This document shows positions 7,652 to 19,028 of a stretch of DNA of 64,000 bases, in pieces. The position numbers were made by a program, and so were the translations under genes. The stretch is from the NCBI RefSeq assembly GCF_000383475.1, contig NZ_KB911459.1, positions 944,467 through 1,008,466 of the forward strand, written 5' to 3'. The notes below the pieces were generated by a model. The model was given only the letters and a program-made list of their open reading frames with translations, was not told the origin of the DNA and did no database searches. Source of the stretch: Microbacterium sp. 11MF. Lineage in GTDB: Bacteria > Actinomycetota > Actinomycetes > Actinomycetales > Microbacteriaceae. Each line of letters starts with the position of its first letter. Positions within the stretch are counted from its first letter, which is position 1.

Positions 7652-10600
7652 GGGTCACCTCCAGGATGCGGTTCCAGACGACGTCGCTGTCGGGGTCGAG
7701 CCCCTCGGCGGCCGCCTCCTGGCGGGTTTTCAGGACGGCCGCGTAGTCACGCGGCAGGACGCGGGTGAAGTTCGCGACCTCGGTGTCGAGGTTCGCGAGC
7801 AGCCGCTCGGCGAGGTCCGATCCGGTCTCCTCGACGTGACGGACCAGCAGGTCGCGGAGGATCTCGACATCGCCGGCGCCGAGCTCGAGGAGCTCCAGCT
7901 CGCCGGTCGCGAGGGCCTCGCGGTTGATGAGGGCCTGGTCCAGGTGGTGGATGTAGGCCGATCCGCCGGACATGCCCGCTCCGAGGTTGCGGCCGGTGGG
8001 CCCCAGGATCACGGCGAGTCCCCCGGTCATGTACTCGAGCGCGTGGTCTCCGACGCCCTCGACGACAGCCGTGGCTCCGGAGTTACGGACGAGGAACCGT
8101 TCGCCGACGACGCCTCGGAGGAACATCGAGCCGCGGGTCGCGCCGTAGCCGATCACGTTGCCGGCGATGACGTTCTTCGAGGCGTCGAAGGCGGCATCGC
8201 GGGGAGGCCGGACGACGATCTCGCCGCCCGACAGGCCCTTGCCGACGTAGTCGTTCGAGTCGCCCTCGAGACGCAGCGTGATGCCCGAGGGCAGGAAAGC
8301 GCCGAAGGACTGCCCCGCCGATCCGGTCAGGTTGACCTCGATCGTGCCCGACGGCAGACCGTTCTCCCCGTGGGCCTTGGTGACGTGGTGTCCGAGCATG
8401 GTGCCGACGGCACGCTCGGTGTTGCGCACCGGGAGGTCGATCGTCACGTGACCCCCGTGGGCGACGACATCGCGCGCCCGGTCGAGCAGACCGACGTCGA
8501 AGTGCTCTTCGAGCTCATGGTCCTGCTCGCGCACGCGGTGACGGGGTGCATCCTCCTCGAACACGGGTCCGCGGAGGATGGGCGACAGGTCCAGCCCGTA
8601 CGCCTTCCAGTGGTCGACCGCCGGCTGCACGTCGAGGACCTCGGTGTGACCGACGGCCTCTTCGATCGAGCGGAAGCCGAGCTCGGCCAGGTACTCCCGC
8701 ACCTCCTGCGCGATGAACTCCATGAAGTTCACGACGTGATCGGCCTTACCGGAGAAGCGTTTGCGCAGTTCCGGGTTCTGCGTCGCGACGCCGACGGGGC
8801 AGGTGTCGAGGTGGCACACGCGCATCATGATGCAGCCCTCGACGACGAGCGCGCTCGTCGCGAAGCCGAACTCCTCGGCGCCGAGCAGCGCCGCGATGAG
8901 CACATCGCGTCCGGTCTTCAGCTGTCCGTCCGCCTGCACGACCACCCGGCCGCGCATGTCGTTGATCATGAGCGTCTGCTGGGTCTCGGCGAGACCGAGT
9001 TCCCAGGGCGTGCCCGCGTGCTTCAGGGAGTTCAGCGGGCTCGCCCCCGTGCCGCCGTCGTGCCCCGAGACGAGGATGACGTCGGCCAGGGCCTTCGCCG
9101 TTCCCGCCGCGACCGCGCCGATGCCGGACTGGCTGACGAGCTTCACGTGGACGCGCGCCGACGGGTTGGCTCGCTTGACATCGAAGATCAGCTGCTTCAG
9201 GTCCTCGATCGAGTAGATGTCGTGGTGGGGCGGCGGTGAGATGAGTCCCACACCGGGCGTGCCGCCCCGCGTCCGCGCGATCCAGGGGTAGACCTTGCCG
9301 GGAGGCAGCTGCCCGCCCTCGCCGGGCTTCGCGCCCTGGGCGAGCTTGATCTGGATGTCGTCGGCGTGCGTCAGGTACATGCTCGTGACGCCGAAACGTC
9401 CCGAGGCGACCTGCTTGATGGCGCTGCGCCGTTCGGGGTCGAGGAGCCGGTCGACGTCCTCTCCGCCCTCGCCCGTGTTCGACTTCGCACCGAGTCGGTT
9501 CATCGCGATCGCGAGGGTCTCGTGCGCCTCCTTGGAGATGGAGCCGTAGCTCATCGCTCCGGTCGAGAAGCGCTTCACGATCGACGAGATCGGCTCGACC
9601 TCGTCGATGGGAACCGCGGGGCGGACGCCGGACTTGAGCCGGAAGAGGCCGCGCAGCGTCTTCAGGTCGGACGCCTGCTCGTCGATCATCTGCGTGTACT
9701 CGCGGAAGATGTCGTAGCGGCGCGTCCGGGTCGCGTGCTGCAGACGGAACACGGTGTCGGGGTTGAAGAGGTGGGATGCCCCGTCCCGCCGCCACTGGTA
9801 CTCGCCGCCCGTCCAGAGCCGCTCGTGTGCGCGCGCGGCCTGATCGGCGGGGTACGCGAACTCGTGACGGGCGAGGTTCTCGCGCGAGATCTCCTCGATC
9901 CCGATGCCCCCGAGCTTCGTCTCGGTGCCGGTGAAGTACGTGTCGATGAACTCCTGCGAGAGTCCGACGGCCTCGAAGACCTGGGCGCCCGCGTACGAGG
10001 ACACCGTCGAGATGCCCATCTTGGACATGATCTTCAGCACGCCCTTGCCGAGCGCGTAGATCAGGTTGCGGACGGCCTTCTCGGGCTCGACGCCCGTGAT
10101 GTACCCCGCGCGGACCAGGTACTCGACCGTCTCCATCGCGAGGTAGGGATTGACCGCCGACGCACCGTATCCGATCAGCGTCGCGACGTGGTGGACCTCG
10201 CGGACGTCGCCCGCCTCCACGACGAGACCGACCTTCATGCGGTTCTGGTTGCGGATGAGGTGGTGGTGGACGGCCGACAGGGTCAGCAGCGAGGGGATCG
10301 GCACGAGGTCCGACGTCGAGTCGCGGTCGCTGAGGATGATGAACTCGACACCGTCGGCGATGGCGGCATCCACCTCGGCGCAGATCTCGTCGAGCCGGGA
10401 GCGCAGCGAGTCCGCGTCGGCGTCTGCGCGGTACAGGCCCCGGATCGTGATGGAGCGGCGACCCGGCAGGGCGCGGTCGATGTTCTGCAGCTTCGCGAGC
10501 TCGTCGTTGTCGATGACCGGGAAGTCGAGGGTGATCACCCGGGTGTGGTCGGCGCCGGAGGCCAGGAGGTTGCGCTCGGGGCCGAGGCCGAGGCCGAGGG

Positions 10601-12248
10601 AGGTGACCACCTCTTCGCGGATCGAGTCGAGCGGCGGGTTCGTGACCTGCGCGAACTGCTGCACGAAGTAATCGAAGAGAAGGCGCGGCCGCTGGCTGAG
10701 GACGGCGATCGGCGTGTCCGAGCCCATCGCACCGAGGGGTTCGGCACCGGTCTGGCCCATGGGGGTCAGGAGGATGCGCACCTCCTCCTCGGTGTAGCCG
10801 AAGGTGCGCTGACGCCGGGTGATCGAGGCGATCGGGTGCACGATGTGCTCGCGCTCGGGAAGGTCCTTGAGGCGGACGCGCCCTGCGTCGAGCCACTCCT
10901 GCCACGGGTGGAGCGAGGCGAGGTCGCGCTTGATCTCGTCGTCCTCGACGATGCGGCCCTGCGCCGTGTCGACGACGAACATGCGTCCCGGCCGGAGCCG
11001 ACCGCGCCGCTTGATGCGCTGGGGCTCGAAGTCGAGCACACCCGTCTCACTTCCGATGACGACGAGGCCGTCCGTCGTCTCGGTCCAGCGACCGGGGCGC
11101 AGGCCGTTGCGGTCGAGCGTCGCGCCGACGAGCGAGCCGTCGGTGAAGATGAGCGCTGCCGGGCCGTCCCACGGCTCCATCTGCATCGAGTGGTAGTCGT
11201 AGAAGGCGCGCAGGTCGTCGGGGATGTCGGCCTGCTTCTCGTACGCCTCGGGGACCATCATCATGATCGCGTGCGGCAGGCTGCGGCCGGTCAACGTCAG
11301 CAGTTCGAGCACCTCGTCGAACGACGCGGAGTCGCTCTGGCCGGGGCTGCAGATCGGCAGCAGCGGACTGATGTCGCCGAGGAGCTCCGACTCGAGCTGG
11401 GACTGCCGCGCCCGCATCCAGTTGCGGTTGCCGTTGACGGTGTTGATCTCGCCGTTGTGGGCCAGCATGCGCAGCGGCTGGGCCAGCGGCCACGACGGGA
11501 AGGTGTTGGTCGAGTAGCGGGAGTGCACGACCGCGAGCTCGGTCGCGAAACGATCGTCCTGAAGATCGGGGTAGAACGGCTCGAGCTGGAGCGTCGTCAC
11601 CATGCCCTTGTAGCCGAGCGTGCGGCTCGACAGCGACACGAAGTACGCATCGAGCTCGTGCTGGGCGCGCTTGCGCAGGCGGTAGGTGCGGCGGTCCAGC
11701 GCGATGCCGGACAGCGCCGGCGCATCGCCGACGGCGGGCCGTGACACGAAGAGCTGCTCGAACGCCGGGCGTGCGTTGAACGCCAACTTGCCCAGGTTCT
11801 CGTCCGCCGTCGGGACCACGCGCCACCCGAGGACCGTCAGGCCCTCGCTTGCCGCGATGTCCTCGACAGCCGCCTTCTGCGCAGCACGCTCGTCGTGGTC
11901 GGTCGGCAGGAACGCGAGACCGACGGCGTACTCGCCGACCGCGGGCAGGTCGAAGTCGACGACCGCGCGCAGGAACGCGTCGGGCATCTGAGTCAGGATG
12001 CCGGCGCCGTCACCGGTACCGGCATCCGACCCGATGGCACCGCGGTGCTCGAGGTTTCGGAGCGCGGTGAGGGCGAGGTCCACGATGTCGTGGCCCGCCT
12101 CGCCGCGCAGAGTCGCGACCATCGCCAGACCGCAGGCGTCCTTCTCGAACGCCGGGTTGTACATCCCCTGCTTCGCAGGGAACGAACCACCGGTGATGGA
12201 CCCGGCCGGCCGGGTCGTGGTGTCTTCGTGACGGGAGCTCGAGGGCAT
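7644..12248 (-). CDS. gltB: glutamate synthase, large (alpha) subunit
   Basis: About 1534 residues. It transfers the amide nitrogen of glutamine to 2-oxoglutarate to form two glutamates. The N-terminal glutamine amidotransferase domain begins at Cys39 in the segment [13 protein letters not shown], after a propeptide that would be cleaved to expose the cysteine. The FMN/synthase domain includes [24 protein letters not shown] and [11 protein letters not shown]; the 3Fe-4S motif is [15 protein letters not shown]. The C-terminal glutamate-synthase beta-helix domain is rich in GG turns ([23 protein letters not shown]). I placed the start at the ATG 12246-12248, with GAGGA eight bases upstream; a TTG nine codons further up lacks a binding site. 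Confidence 0.96.
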   Translation of the reverse strand: MPSSSRHEDTTTRPAGSITGGSFPAKQGMYNPAFEKDACGLAMVATLRGEAGHDIVDLALTALRNLEHRGAIGSDAGTGDGAGILTQMPDAFLRAVVDFDLPAVGEYAVGLAFLPTDHDERAAQKAAVEDIAASEGLTVLGWRVVPTADENLGKLAFNARPAFEQLFVSRPAVGDAPALSGIALDRRTYRLRKRAQHELDAYFVSLSSRTLGYKGMVTTLQLEPFYPDLQDDRFATELAVVHSRYSTNTFPSWPLAQPLRMLAHNGEINTVNGNRNWMRARQSQLESELLGDISPLLPICSPGQSDSASFDEVLELLTLTGRSLPHAIMMMVPEAYEKQADIPDDLRAFYDYHSMQMEPWDGPAALIFTDGSLVGATLDRNGLRPGRWTETTDGLVVIGSETGVLDFEPQRIKRRGRLRPGRMFVVDTAQGRIVEDDEIKRDLASLHPWQEWLDAGRVRLKDLPEREHIVHPIASITRRQRTFGYTEEEVRILLTPMGQTGAEPLGAMGSDTPIAVLSQRPRLLFDYFVQQFAQVTNPPLDSIREEVVTSLGLGLGPERNLLASGADHTRVITLDFPVIDNDELAKLQNIDRALPGRRSITIRGLYRADADADSLRSRLDEICAEVDAAIADGVEFIILSDRDSTSDLVPIPSLLTLSAVHHHLIRNQNRMKVGLVVEAGDVREVHHVATLIGYGASAVNPYLAMETVEYLVRAGYITGVEPEKAVRNLIYALGKGVLKIMSKMGISTVSSYAGAQVFEAVGLSQEFIDTYFTGTETKLGGIGIEEISRENLARHEFAYPADQAARAHERLWTGGEYQWRRDGASHLFNPDTVFRLQHATRTRRYDIFREYTQMIDEQASDLKTLRGLFRLKSGVRPAVPIDEVEPISSIVKRFSTGAMSYGSISKEAHETLAIAMNRLGAKSNTGEGGEDVDRLLDPERRSAIKQVASGRFGVTSMYLTHADDIQIKLAQGAKPGEGGQLPPGKVYPWIARTRGGTPGVGLISPPPHHDIYSIEDLKQLIFDVKRANPSARVHVKLVSQSGIGAVAAGTAKALADVILVSGHDGGTGASPLNSLKHAGTPWELGLAETQQTLMINDMRGRVVVQADGQLKTGRDVLIAALLGAEEFGFATSALVVEGCIMMRVCHLDTCPVGVATQNPELRKRFSGKADHVVNFMEFIAQEVREYLAELGFRSIEEAVGHTEVLDVQPAVDHWKAYGLDLSPILRGPVFEEDAPRHRVREQDHELEEHFDVGLLDRARDVVAHGGHVTIDLPVRNTERAVGTMLGHHVTKAHGENGLPSGTIEVNLTGSAGQSFGAFLPSGITLRLEGDSNDYVGKGLSGGEIVVRPPRDAAFDASKNVIAGNVIGYGATRGSMFLRGVVGERFLVRNSGATAVVEGVGDHALEYMTGGLAVILGPTGRNLGAGMSGGSAYIHHLDQALINREALATGELELLELGAGDVEILRDLLVRHVEETGSDLAERLLANLDTEVANFTRVLPRDYAAVLKTRQEAAAEGLDPDSDVVWNRILEVTRG

Positions 12249-12301
12249 GCCTACCGTCCTCACATGGGTGCTCAACCTGGGACGACGTCGGCCCTGCGGT
12301 G

Positions 12302-13273
12302 CTATCGGGTGGTGAGGGAGCTTGTGGCCCCACCGGAGGATTCTTCGGACGCGGGGGGTGCGCTCACGTCCACGAAGTCATCGGTTCCCTGCGAGTGTAC
12401 CCCGCCCGGCGGAGTCCATTCGCGACCCGGCTGGTACGGCGAGGGCTCGAGCCCCGGGTGCCGCCTCTTCTGCACGATCATGATGACCAGACCCACGATG
12501 ACACCGAAGATCGCCGCCCACACGTTGGTGCGGAGACCGAGGTACACCTCGCTCGGATCGATGCGGATCGACTCCCACACGATGCGACCGGCCGAGTACC
12601 AGACCAGGTAGAGGCCGAACAGGCGTCCCCACTGCAGCCGGAACCGGCGTCCCGCCGCAGCGATGATGATGACGCCCATGACGTTCCAGATGACCTCGTA
12701 GAGGAACGTCGGGTGGAACAGGGTGCCCACGGGCAGCCCGGCGGGCCACGCCGAGTTCGGGTAGTCGATCTCCAGACCCCAGGGCAGGTCGGTGGGAAGA
12801 CCGTAGAGCTCCTGGTTGAACCAGTTGCCGAAACGTCCGAACGCCTGCGCCAGCAGCAGTGCCGGCGCGAGGGCGTCGGCGAACGTCCAGAAGCGGATGC
12901 CGCTCCACTTGCAGCCGAGCCACGCGCCGATCGCACCGCCGATGAGGGCGCCGAAGATGGCGATGCCGCCCTCCCAGATCCGGAAGATCGCCCACAGGTC
13001 CTTGCCCTCCCCGAAGTAGAAGCCGGGGTGGGTCAGGACGTGGAAGATGCGCGCGCCGATGATGGCCAGCGGCACGGCCAGCAGAGCGATGTCGATCACG
13101 ACCCAGGGCTCCGCGCCGCGCGCAGTGAGGCGACGGTTGGTCCACAGCGTCGCGACGATGATGCCCGCCAGGATGCACAGGGCGTAGAAGTGGATCGTCA
13201 GCGGGCCGAGCTGGAACGAACTGATCGACGGGCTGGGGATGCTCGCGACGACAGAGAGGGCAGCAGAAGTCAC
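12302..13273 (-). CDS. lgt: phosphatidylglycerol-prolipoprotein diacylglyceryl transferase
   Basis: A 323-residue inner-membrane enzyme that attaches diacylglycerol to the lipobox cysteine of prolipoproteins. Several hydrophobic helices are visible ([50 protein letters not shown]). The Lgt signature is the segment [30 protein letters not shown] and [12 protein letters not shown] follow. A hydrophilic tail of about 50 residues ends the protein. The start is a GTG at 13271-13273, seven bases after TAGACT, a hexamer that includes the trpA stop codon; a longer frame upstream would overlap trpA. The substrate-binding lipoprotein at 30759-31787 is one likely client. Confidence 0.95.
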   Translation of the reverse strand: MTSAALSVVASIPSPSISSFQLGPLTIHFYALCILAGIIVATLWTNRRLTARGAEPWVVIDIALLAVPLAIIGARIFHVLTHPGFYFGEGKDLWAIFRIWEGGIAIFGALIGGAIGAWLGCKWSGIRFWTFADALAPALLLAQAFGRFGNWFNQELYGLPTDLPWGLEIDYPNSAWPAGLPVGTLFHPTFLYEVIWNVMGVIIIAAAGRRFRLQWGRLFGLYLVWYSAGRIVWESIRIDPSEVYLGLRTNVWAAIFGVIVGLVIMIVQKRRHPGLEPSPYQPGREWTPPGGVHSQGTDDFVDVSAPPASEESSGGATSSLTTR

Positions 13274-13280
13274 GACGGCG

Positions 13281-13286
13281 AGTCTA
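13281..13286 (-). promoter_or_regulatory. -10 element of a probable leaderless lgt promoter, overlapping the trpA stop
   Basis: TAGACT on the minus strand lies seven bases before the lgt GTG. Its first three bases are the TAG stop codon of trpA (13284-13286), so lgt can be transcribed on its own inside the trp operon. Confidence 0.45.
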
Positions 13287-14084
13287 CGCGGTGACGGCGT
13301 GCGGTCCTGCGCCCTGCGACAGCTCGCGCGCCGTCGCCGCGAGCCCGTCGACGCCGCCGTCCCGCAGTGCGCGGACGAGCGCCGTGCCGACGATCGCGCC
13401 GTCCGCGTACTCGAGGACACCGTCCACCTGGTCGGCGGTGGAGATCCCGATGCCGACGCAGGCGTTCTCGACCCCGTGGGCCCGCAGGCGGTCGACGAGG
13501 GCGCGGGCTGCGGCATCCAACTCGGCACGCTCCCCCGTAATGCCCATCGTCGAGACGGTGTAGACGAAGCCCGTGGAGTGCTCGGCGATCATCTTGATCC
13601 GCTCCTCAGTGGAAGAGGGCGCCGCGAGGAAGATGCGGTCGAGGCCGGTGCGCTCCGACGCGGCGATCCAGTCGGCGGCGGCGTCGGGGGTGATGTCGGG
13701 CGTGATGAGCCCCGCACCGCCCGCAGCGGCCAGGTCGTCGGCGAAGCGGTCGACGCCGTACTGGAACACCGGGTTCCAGTACGTCATGACGACGATCGGG
13801 ACGTCGACGCGCTCGGCGATCGCACGGACGGCCGTGAACGTGTCGCGGAAGCGGAACCCGGCCGCCAGGGCGGCCTGGGTGGCCTCCTGGATGACGACGC
13901 CGTCCATGACGGGGTCGGAGTAGGGCGGGCCGAGCTCGAGGATGTCGGCGCCGTTCTCGGCGAGGGCGACCGCGGCGTCGATGCTCGTCTGCAGGTCGGG
14001 ATATCCGATCGGGAGGTAGCCCACGAAGGCCCCGCGTCCCGCTTCTTTCGCGGCGGAGATCGCGGCCGCGACGCGAGAGGTCAC
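13284..14084 (-). CDS. trpA: tryptophan synthase alpha subunit
   Basis: A 266-residue TIM-barrel subunit that cleaves indole-3-glycerol phosphate to indole and glyceraldehyde-3-phosphate; indole passes through a tunnel to TrpB. Motifs seen are [38 protein letters not shown] (catalytic Glu and Asp) and [15 protein letters not shown], with phosphate-binding loops near [12 protein letters not shown] and [11 protein letters not shown]. The GTG start overlaps the trpB stop by four bases (GTGA), so the two are coupled. The frame extends further up inside trpB, but that part is not TrpA-like. Confidence 0.97.
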   Translation of the reverse strand: MTSRVAAAISAAKEAGRGAFVGYLPIGYPDLQTSIDAAVALAENGADILELGPPYSDPVMDGVVIQEATQAALAAGFRFRDTFTAVRAIAERVDVPIVVMTYWNPVFQYGVDRFADDLAAAGGAGLITPDITPDAAADWIAASERTGLDRIFLAAPSSTEERIKMIAEHSTGFVYTVSTMGITGERAELDAAARALVDRLRAHGVENACVGIGISTADQVDGVLEYADGAIVGTALVRALRDGGVDGLAATARELSQGAGPHAVTA

Positions 14085-15340
14085 AGTTCGACCCCTTCGC
14101 CGCTGCCGTGCGCAGGGTCGGTCGGTACCTCGACGGGCTCCTTGTCGGCGTCGTAGAGCTCGAACCACCGGGCGGCGGTGTCCATGTCCTTGTCACCGCG
14201 GCCCGAGAGGTTGATCGCGATCACGCCGTCGGGACCCAGCTCGCGTCCGATGCGCAGCGCCCCGGCGAGGGCGTGCGCGGACTCGATGGCGGGGATGATG
14301 CCCTCGGTCCGGCTCAGCAGACGCAGGGCCTCCATCGCCTCGGTGTCGGTGGCGGGGATGTACTGCGCACGGCCGATGCTCGCGAGCCACGCGTGCTCGG
14401 GACCGACGCCCGGGTAGTCGAGCCCGGCCGAGATCGAGTGCGATTCGGTCGTCTGCCCGTCCTCGTCCTGCAGGACGAACGTCTTCGCGCCGTGGAGGAT
14501 GCCGGGGCGACCGCGTTCGATGGATGCCGCGTGCTTGGGCGTGTCGACGCCGTCGCCGGCCGCCTCGACGCCGTACAGCGCCACGCCCTCGTCGTCGAGG
14601 AAGGCGTCGAACATGCCGATCGCGTTCGACCCGCCGCCCACGCAGGCGACGACCGCGTCGGGGAGCCGGCCGATCTCGTCGAGGAGCTGCTGACGCGCCT
14701 CCTCGCTGATGATCTTCTGGAAGTCGCGCACCATCGCGGGGAACGGGTGGGGCCCGGCGGCGGTGCCGAAGATGTAGTTGGTCGTGTCGACCGACGCGAC
14801 CCAGTCGCGGTACGCCTCGTTGATCGCGTCCTTCAGCGTCCGCGAGCCCGTCGTGACGGGGATGACCTCGGCCCCGAGCAGCCGCATGCGCGCGACGTTC
14901 AACGCCTGTCGCTCGGTGTCGACCTCGCCCATGTACACCGTGCACTCGAAGCCGAACAGGGCGGCGGCGGTCGCGGTCGCGACGCCGTGCTGGCCTGCCC
15001 CGGTCTCGGCGATCACGCGCTTCTTGCCGAGCCGCTTCGTGATGAGCGCCTGACCGATGACGTTGTTGATCTTGTGCGAGCCGGTGTGGTTGAGGTCTTC
15101 GCGCTTGAGGAAGACCCGCGCGCCGCCGGCGTGCTCGGCGAACCGGGGCACCTCGGTCAGGGCCGACGGTCGGCCGGCGTAGACGCTCAGGAGCCGGGAG
15201 AACTCGGCAGCGAAGGCGGGGTCCGCCTTCGCATCCTCGTAGACCGCGGTGAGCTCGTCGATCGCGGCGATCAGGGACTCGGGCATGTACCGCCCGCCGA
15301 ACTCGCCGAAGAACGGACCGGTAGCTGCACGAAGACTCAT
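14081..15340 (-). CDS. trpB: tryptophan synthase beta subunit
   Basis: A 419-residue PLP enzyme that condenses indole with L-serine to form tryptophan. The N-terminus [15 protein letters not shown] is typical. The PLP lysine lies in [15 protein letters not shown], followed by [14 protein letters not shown] and the phosphate-binding loop [31 protein letters not shown] and [16 protein letters not shown] complete the active site. The C-terminus extends about 20 residues past the usual end. The ATG overlaps the trpC stop by four bases. Confidence 0.98.
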   Translation of the reverse strand: MSLRAATGPFFGEFGGRYMPESLIAAIDELTAVYEDAKADPAFAAEFSRLLSVYAGRPSALTEVPRFAEHAGGARVFLKREDLNHTGSHKINNVIGQALITKRLGKKRVIAETGAGQHGVATATAAALFGFECTVYMGEVDTERQALNVARMRLLGAEVIPVTTGSRTLKDAINEAYRDWVASVDTTNYIFGTAAGPHPFPAMVRDFQKIISEEARQQLLDEIGRLPDAVVACVGGGSNAIGMFDAFLDDEGVALYGVEAAGDGVDTPKHAASIERGRPGILHGAKTFVLQDEDGQTTESHSISAGLDYPGVGPEHAWLASIGRAQYIPATDTEAMEALRLLSRTEGIIPAIESAHALAGALRIGRELGPDGVIAINLSGRGDKDMDTAARWFELYDADKEPVEVPTDPAHGSGEGVEL

Positions 15341-16113
15341 GAACCTGCCTCCAGGAAGGCGGCGAGCGTCGACACGGGGTCACTCGTGACGAGCGCTTCG
15401 CCGATCAGGACGACGTCGGCACCCGCAGCACGGTAGTGCGCGACGTCGGCGGGTGAGAGGACCGCGGACTCGGCGATCTTGATCACACCCTCGGGGATGT
15501 CGGCCGCGAGCCGCCCGAAGAGGTCGCGGTCGAGCTCGAAGGTCGAGAGGTTGCGCGCGTTGACTCCGACCAGACGCGCACCGATGTCGTTCGCGCGCGC
15601 CAGTTCCTCCGCCGAGTGCGTCTCGACGAGGGGCGTCATCTCGAGCTCCTGCACGAGACCGTGGAGCTCGGTGAGCAGGTCCTGCTCGAGCCCGGCGACG
15701 ATGAGCAGCACGAGGTCGGCGCCCGCGGCGCGTGCCTCGAACACCTGGTAGGCCGTCGAGATGAAGTCCTTGCGGAGCACGGGAAGCGTGACCGCGGCGC
15801 GGACGGCCTCGAGGTCGGCGAGCGAACCCTTGAACTTGCGCCCCTCGGTCAGGACCGAGATGGCGGACGCGCCGCCGAGTTCGTACCGGCGCGCCTGCAG
15901 CGCGGGATCGGGGATGTCGGCGAGGTCACCGCGCGACGGGCTCGCGCGCTTGACCTCGGCGATGATCTTGACGCGCTCTGCGGGTGCGAGGGCGGCGAGG
16001 GCATCGATCGCGGCAGGCTGCGCGAGGGCGAGCTTCTCCACGACAGCAAGGGGGCGGACGGTCTCCCGCTCCCGTGCATCCTCCACCGCGCCGCCCATGA
16101 GGTCGGCGAGCAT
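15337..16113 (-). CDS. trpC: indole-3-glycerol phosphate synthase
   Basis: A 258-residue TIM barrel that closes the indole ring from carboxyphenylamino-deoxyribulose phosphate. Visible motifs are [19 protein letters not shown] (catalytic Lys and Ser), [51 protein letters not shown] and [12 protein letters not shown]. It starts one base after the preceding small membrane-protein gene and overlaps trpB by four, placing it in the trpC-trpB-trpA unit. It is not fused to TrpF or TrpD. Confidence 0.97.
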   Translation of the reverse strand: MLADLMGGAVEDARERETVRPLAVVEKLALAQPAAIDALAALAPAERVKIIAEVKRASPSRGDLADIPDPALQARRYELGGASAISVLTEGRKFKGSLADLEAVRAAVTLPVLRKDFISTAYQVFEARAAGADLVLLIVAGLEQDLLTELHGLVQELEMTPLVETHSAEELARANDIGARLVGVNARNLSTFELDRDLFGRLAADIPEGVIKIAESAVLSPADVAHYRAAGADVVLIGEALVTSDPVSTLAAFLEAGS

Positions 16114-16114
16114 G

Positions 16115-16342
16115 TCAGTGCTGCTTCGAGACGGTCTTCGACCCGCCGACGCCGTAGCCGGCCTTGGTCATGATGAAGCCGACGACGAGACCGAGGAGCA
16201 GCAGGACGACCGAGAGCCAGACGAGGAGCGGCATCTCGAGGAAGAAGAACACGGTGCCGATCGTCAGCGCGACGAGCATGATGATGACCGTCGTCCATGC
16301 CGCCGGGGAGTGTCCGTGGCCGGGGTCCTCGATGCCGCTCAT
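16115..16342 (-). CDS. HGxxPAAW-motif small membrane protein (DUF6704-like)
   Basis: A 75-residue protein with HGHSPAAW at residues 9-16 and two predicted membrane helices (about 17-36 and 40-60), ending in a short basic tail. The function of the family is unknown. It is typically encoded just upstream of trpC in actinobacteria, as here. GAAGGAG six bases before the ATG is a strong ribosome-binding site. A TAGACT hexamer about 50 bases upstream suggests that this gene is the first of a trpCBA transcript separate from the his genes. Confidence 0.85.
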   Translation of the reverse strand: MSGIEDPGHGHSPAAWTTVIIMLVALTIGTVFFFLEMPLLVWLSVVLLLLGLVVGFIMTKAGYGVGGSKTVSKQH

Positions 16343-16397
16343 TGTTCTCCTTCGATGGGACGCACGGGTTGTCTGGATCGGCTGACGCCGCGTGATC

Positions 16398-16403
16398 AGT
16401 CTA
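16398..16403 (-). promoter_or_regulatory. -10 element upstream of the trp unit
   Basis: TAGACT on the minus strand gives a predicted start near 16391 and a leader of about 50 bases before the HGxxPAAW gene. The same hexamer recurs before lgt and rpoZ. Confidence 0.4.
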
Positions 16404-16431
16404 GCGGGGCGTGCAGACTCCCCCGCCCCGC
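16404..16431 (-). terminator. possible terminator or attenuator hairpin between the his and trp parts
   Basis: GCGGGGCG (16404-16411) pairs with CGCCCCGC (16424-16431) around a 12-base loop, just after the stop of the Trp-associated membrane protein and immediately upstream of the TAGACT hexamer. There is no U-run, so termination is uncertain. Confidence 0.3.
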
Positions 16432-16436
16432 GGAGC

Positions 16437-17021
16437 TCAGGTGGTCGGGTCCTCGCCGCGCGAGAGATCGTCCCAGGAGTCGATGCTGTCGCGGGGACCG
16501 GCCGCGCGATCCGTGCGGTACTTCCGGCCCGCCGAGCTCCATCGGTGCGCCGTCGCGAGGGCGAGCACGCCGCCGAGCAGGATCAGAGCGGATGCCGCGA
16601 CGGTGACCGCCGGCCAGGGCGTCACCGTGACCTCGGTCACGATGGCGGCGATGCTCTTCTCCCCGCTGAGACCGGTGGCGTCGGTCACCGGTCCGGCGAC
16701 GGCATCCACGGGTCGCTGGGAGGCGATGCGGAACGCACCCCATCCGAGGCCGGCGCCGAGGGCCACGGCGATGACGGCGAAGACGTGGCGGAGCACGCGG
16801 CCGACGATCGTCAGGGCGAGCCCGAGAGCGAGCGCCGCGAGGCTCAGGGGCGCGACGACGGCGAGGGCATCGGCTCCCGCGACGGCGATCGGCACCGGAG
16901 ACCCGTCGTCGACGGTCGCCTCGAGCCAGGTCTGGGTCGACCCGATGATGCCGAGTGCGCCGCCGGCCAGGATCGCGAGGACGGCCGACAGGCGGGTGCG
17001 TCGCGACGTCGCCTCGGTCAC
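16437..17021 (-). CDS. Trp biosynthesis-associated membrane protein (TIGR02234 type)
   Basis: A 194-residue protein with four predicted membrane helices: [56 protein letters not shown] and [17 protein letters not shown]. The first external loop contains TQTWLEATV, typical of this actinobacterial family found in trp operons. Its function is not established. The GTG start (17019-17021) overlaps the hisI stop by four bases. In many relatives trpE lies between hisI and this gene; here the two are directly coupled. Confidence 0.85.
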   Translation of the reverse strand: MTEATSRRTRLSAVLAILAGGALGIIGSTQTWLEATVDDGSPVPIAVAGADALAVVAPLSLAALALGLALTIVGRVLRHVFAVIAVALGAGLGWGAFRIASQRPVDAVAGPVTDATGLSGEKSIAAIVTEVTVTPWPAVTVAASALILLGGVLALATAHRWSSAGRKYRTDRAAGPRDSIDSWDDLSRGEDPTT

Positions 17022-17377
17022 GAGAACTCGCCGACGACGGGATCGAGGTCGTCGGCGTCGAAGCACGTGCGGTCGCCGGTGTGGCAGGCCGCACCGACCT
17101 GCTCGACGGACACCAGCAGCGTGTCGCCGTCGCAGTCCAGCCGCACGCCCTTCACGAACTGCGCGTGGCCGGACGTGTCGCCCTTGCGCCAGTACTCCTG
17201 ACGCGACCGCGACCAGAACGTCACGCGACCCTCGGTGAGCGTCCGGCGGAGGGCCTCGGCATCCATCCACCCGAGCATGAGCACCTCGCGCGTGTCGTGC
17301 TGCTGCACGATCGCGGGGACGAGGCCGTCGGCGTTGTAGACCACTCGGGACATGCGCTCCTCGATCGACCGGGTCAT
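17018..17377 (-). CDS. hisI: phosphoribosyl-AMP cyclohydrolase
   Basis: A 119-residue zinc enzyme catalysing the third step of histidine synthesis, opening the purine ring of PR-AMP. Family segments are [36 protein letters not shown] and the metal-binding part [26 protein letters not shown]. It is the stand-alone HisI form; the HisE activity is a separate gene at 19029-19292. Its ATG overlaps the hisF stop by four bases. Confidence 0.96.
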   Translation of the reverse strand: MTRSIEERMSRVVYNADGLVPAIVQQHDTREVLMLGWMDAEALRRTLTEGRVTFWSRSRQEYWRKGDTSGHAQFVKGVRLDCDGDTLLVSVEQVGAACHTGDRTCFDADDLDPVVGEFS

Positions 17378-18138
17378 CGGCGGACCTCCACCCCTTCGCG
17401 GACGAGCGCGTCCTTGACGTCCGCGACGGTCAGCTGGCCGGAGTGGAAGACGGATGCCGCGAGCACCGCGTCGGCACCGGCGGCGATCGCCGGGGCGAAG
17501 TGCGCGGCATCCCCCGCTCCTCCGGAGGCGATCACGGGCACCGTGGACACCTCGCGCATGAGCGAGACGAGCTCGAGGTCGAAGCCGTCCTTCGTGCCGT
17601 CGGCGTCGATCGAGTTGACGAGGAGCTCCCCCGCACCGCGCTCGATCGCCTCGCGCGCCCAGGCGAGCGCGTCGAGGTCGGTGAGGGTGCGTCCGCCGTG
17701 CGTCGTGACGGCGAAGCCGGACGGCTTGCCGGGAGCGCGCTTGACGTCGAGGGAGAGGACGAGGACCTGCGCCCCGAAGCGGTCGGCGATCTCGCCGAGG
17801 AGCTCGGGCCGGGCGATCGCGGCCGAGTTGACGCCCACCTTGTCGGCGCCGACCCCGAGGAGCCGTGCGACGTCCTCGGCCGAGCGCACTCCCCCGCCCA
17901 CGGTGAGCGGGATGAAGACCTGCTCGGCGGTGCGCTGCACGACGTCGTACGTCGTGTCGCGTGCGTCGACGGTGGCCGTCACGTCGAGGAAGGTGATCTC
18001 ATCGGCGCCCTGCTCGTAGTACCGGCGCGCCAGTTCGACGGGATCGCCCATTTCGCGGAGGTTCTCGAAGTTGACGCCCTTGACGACCTTGCCCGCGGCC
18101 ACGTCGAGACACGGGATCACGCGGCTGACGAGCGACAC
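17374..18138 (-). CDS. hisF: imidazole glycerol phosphate synthase cyclase subunit
   Basis: A 254-residue TIM barrel that, with ammonia from HisH, converts PRFAR to imidazole glycerol phosphate and AICAR. The N-terminus [19 protein letters not shown] contains the catalytic Asp; [28 protein letters not shown] and [15 protein letters not shown] (second Asp) follow, with [12 protein letters not shown] at the phosphate site. The GTG start (18136-18138) is one base from the hisG stop. HisH, HisA, HisB and HisC are not in this window. Confidence 0.97.
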   Translation of the reverse strand: MSLVSRVIPCLDVAAGKVVKGVNFENLREMGDPVELARRYYEQGADEITFLDVTATVDARDTTYDVVQRTAEQVFIPLTVGGGVRSAEDVARLLGVGADKVGVNSAAIARPELLGEIADRFGAQVLVLSLDVKRAPGKPSGFAVTTHGGRTLTDLDALAWAREAIERGAGELLVNSIDADGTKDGFDLELVSLMREVSTVPVIASGGAGDAAHFAPAIAAGADAVLAASVFHSGQLTVADVKDALVREGVEVRR

Positions 18139-18139
18139 G

Positions 18140-18982
18140 TCAGAGCCTCGCGTTGTGGATGGCGGTCACGAGGATCGCCCGCGCGCCGATCTCGTAGAGG
18201 GCGTCCATGACCTGGTTCACGGTCTTCCGCGGACTCATGACGCGGACGGCAACCCACGCGGGGTCGCGCAGCGGCGAGATCGTGGGCGACTCGATGCCGG
18301 GAGCGAGGGCGACCGCCTGGTCGACCAGGTGCGCGGGCAGGTCGTAGTCGATGAGGACGTAGCGCCGGGCGACCATGACGCCGCGCAGGCGGCGCAGGAG
18401 CGTCTCGGTGCCGTCGGCCTCGGTCGGCGCGCCGATGAGGACGGCCTCGGACTCCAGCAGCACCGGTCCGAAGATCTCGAGCCCCGCCTGGCGGAGGGTC
18501 GTGCCGGTCGAGACGACGTCGGCGACGGCATCCGCGACACCCAGCTGAACGGCGGATTCGACCGCACCGTCGAGCGGCACGAGGTCGACGGCGACGCCGA
18601 GGTCGTCGAGGTACGCGTCCACGAGACCCGGGTAGGCGGTCGCGACGCGCAGTCCGTCGAGGTCGGCGAGCTCCGTGAAGCGTCCGGGAGGGCCGGCGAA
18701 CCGGAACGTCGAGCCGCCGAAGCCGAGCTTCTCGATCTCGCGGGCACCCGGCATCCGGGCGTCCAGCAGCAGATCGCGACCGGTGATGCCGACGTCCAGC
18801 GCACCGGAGCCGACGTAGGTGGCGATGTCCTTGGGACGGAGGTAGAAGAACTCGACGTCGTTGACGGGGTCGATGGCGTGCAGGTCCTTGGGGTCGCGTC
18901 GACCGGTGTACCCGGCTTCGGCGAGCATCCCCGCGGTGGTTTCGGCGAGCATGCCCTTGTTGGGGACGGCGATGCGCAGCAT
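18140..18982 (-). CDS. hisG: ATP phosphoribosyltransferase (long form)
   Basis: A 280-residue enzyme catalysing the first step of histidine synthesis, ATP plus PRPP to PR-ATP. N-terminal [19 protein letters not shown], then [26 protein letters not shown] (read as two adjoining stretches) and the PRPP loop [15 protein letters not shown]. The C-terminal ACT-like domain (about 205-280, ending [19 protein letters not shown]) is that of the long, hexameric form, which is feedback-inhibited by histidine in characterised members, so no HisZ is needed. Confidence 0.96.
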   Translation of the reverse strand: MLRIAVPNKGMLAETTAGMLAEAGYTGRRDPKDLHAIDPVNDVEFFYLRPKDIATYVGSGALDVGITGRDLLLDARMPGAREIEKLGFGGSTFRFAGPPGRFTELADLDGLRVATAYPGLVDAYLDDLGVAVDLVPLDGAVESAVQLGVADAVADVVSTGTTLRQAGLEIFGPVLLESEAVLIGAPTEADGTETLLRRLRGVMVARRYVLIDYDLPAHLVDQAVALAPGIESPTISPLRDPAWVAVRVMSPRKTVNQVMDALYEIGARAILVTAIHNARL

Positions 18983-19028
18983 GGAGCGTCTTTCGGTGTG
19001 GAGGTGGGCGGACGAGTCGAGGGACCGA

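Noticed and set aside
9366..11744. A 792-codon plus-strand frame inside gltB
   Set aside because: Shadow frame; gltB on the minus strand has intact glutamine-amidotransferase, FMN and iron-sulfur motifs throughout.
16343..16436. A trp leader peptide with tandem Trp codons for attenuation
   Set aside because: I found no short frame with adjacent TGG codons preceded by a ribosome-binding site in this gap; only a hairpin and a -10 hexamer are seen.
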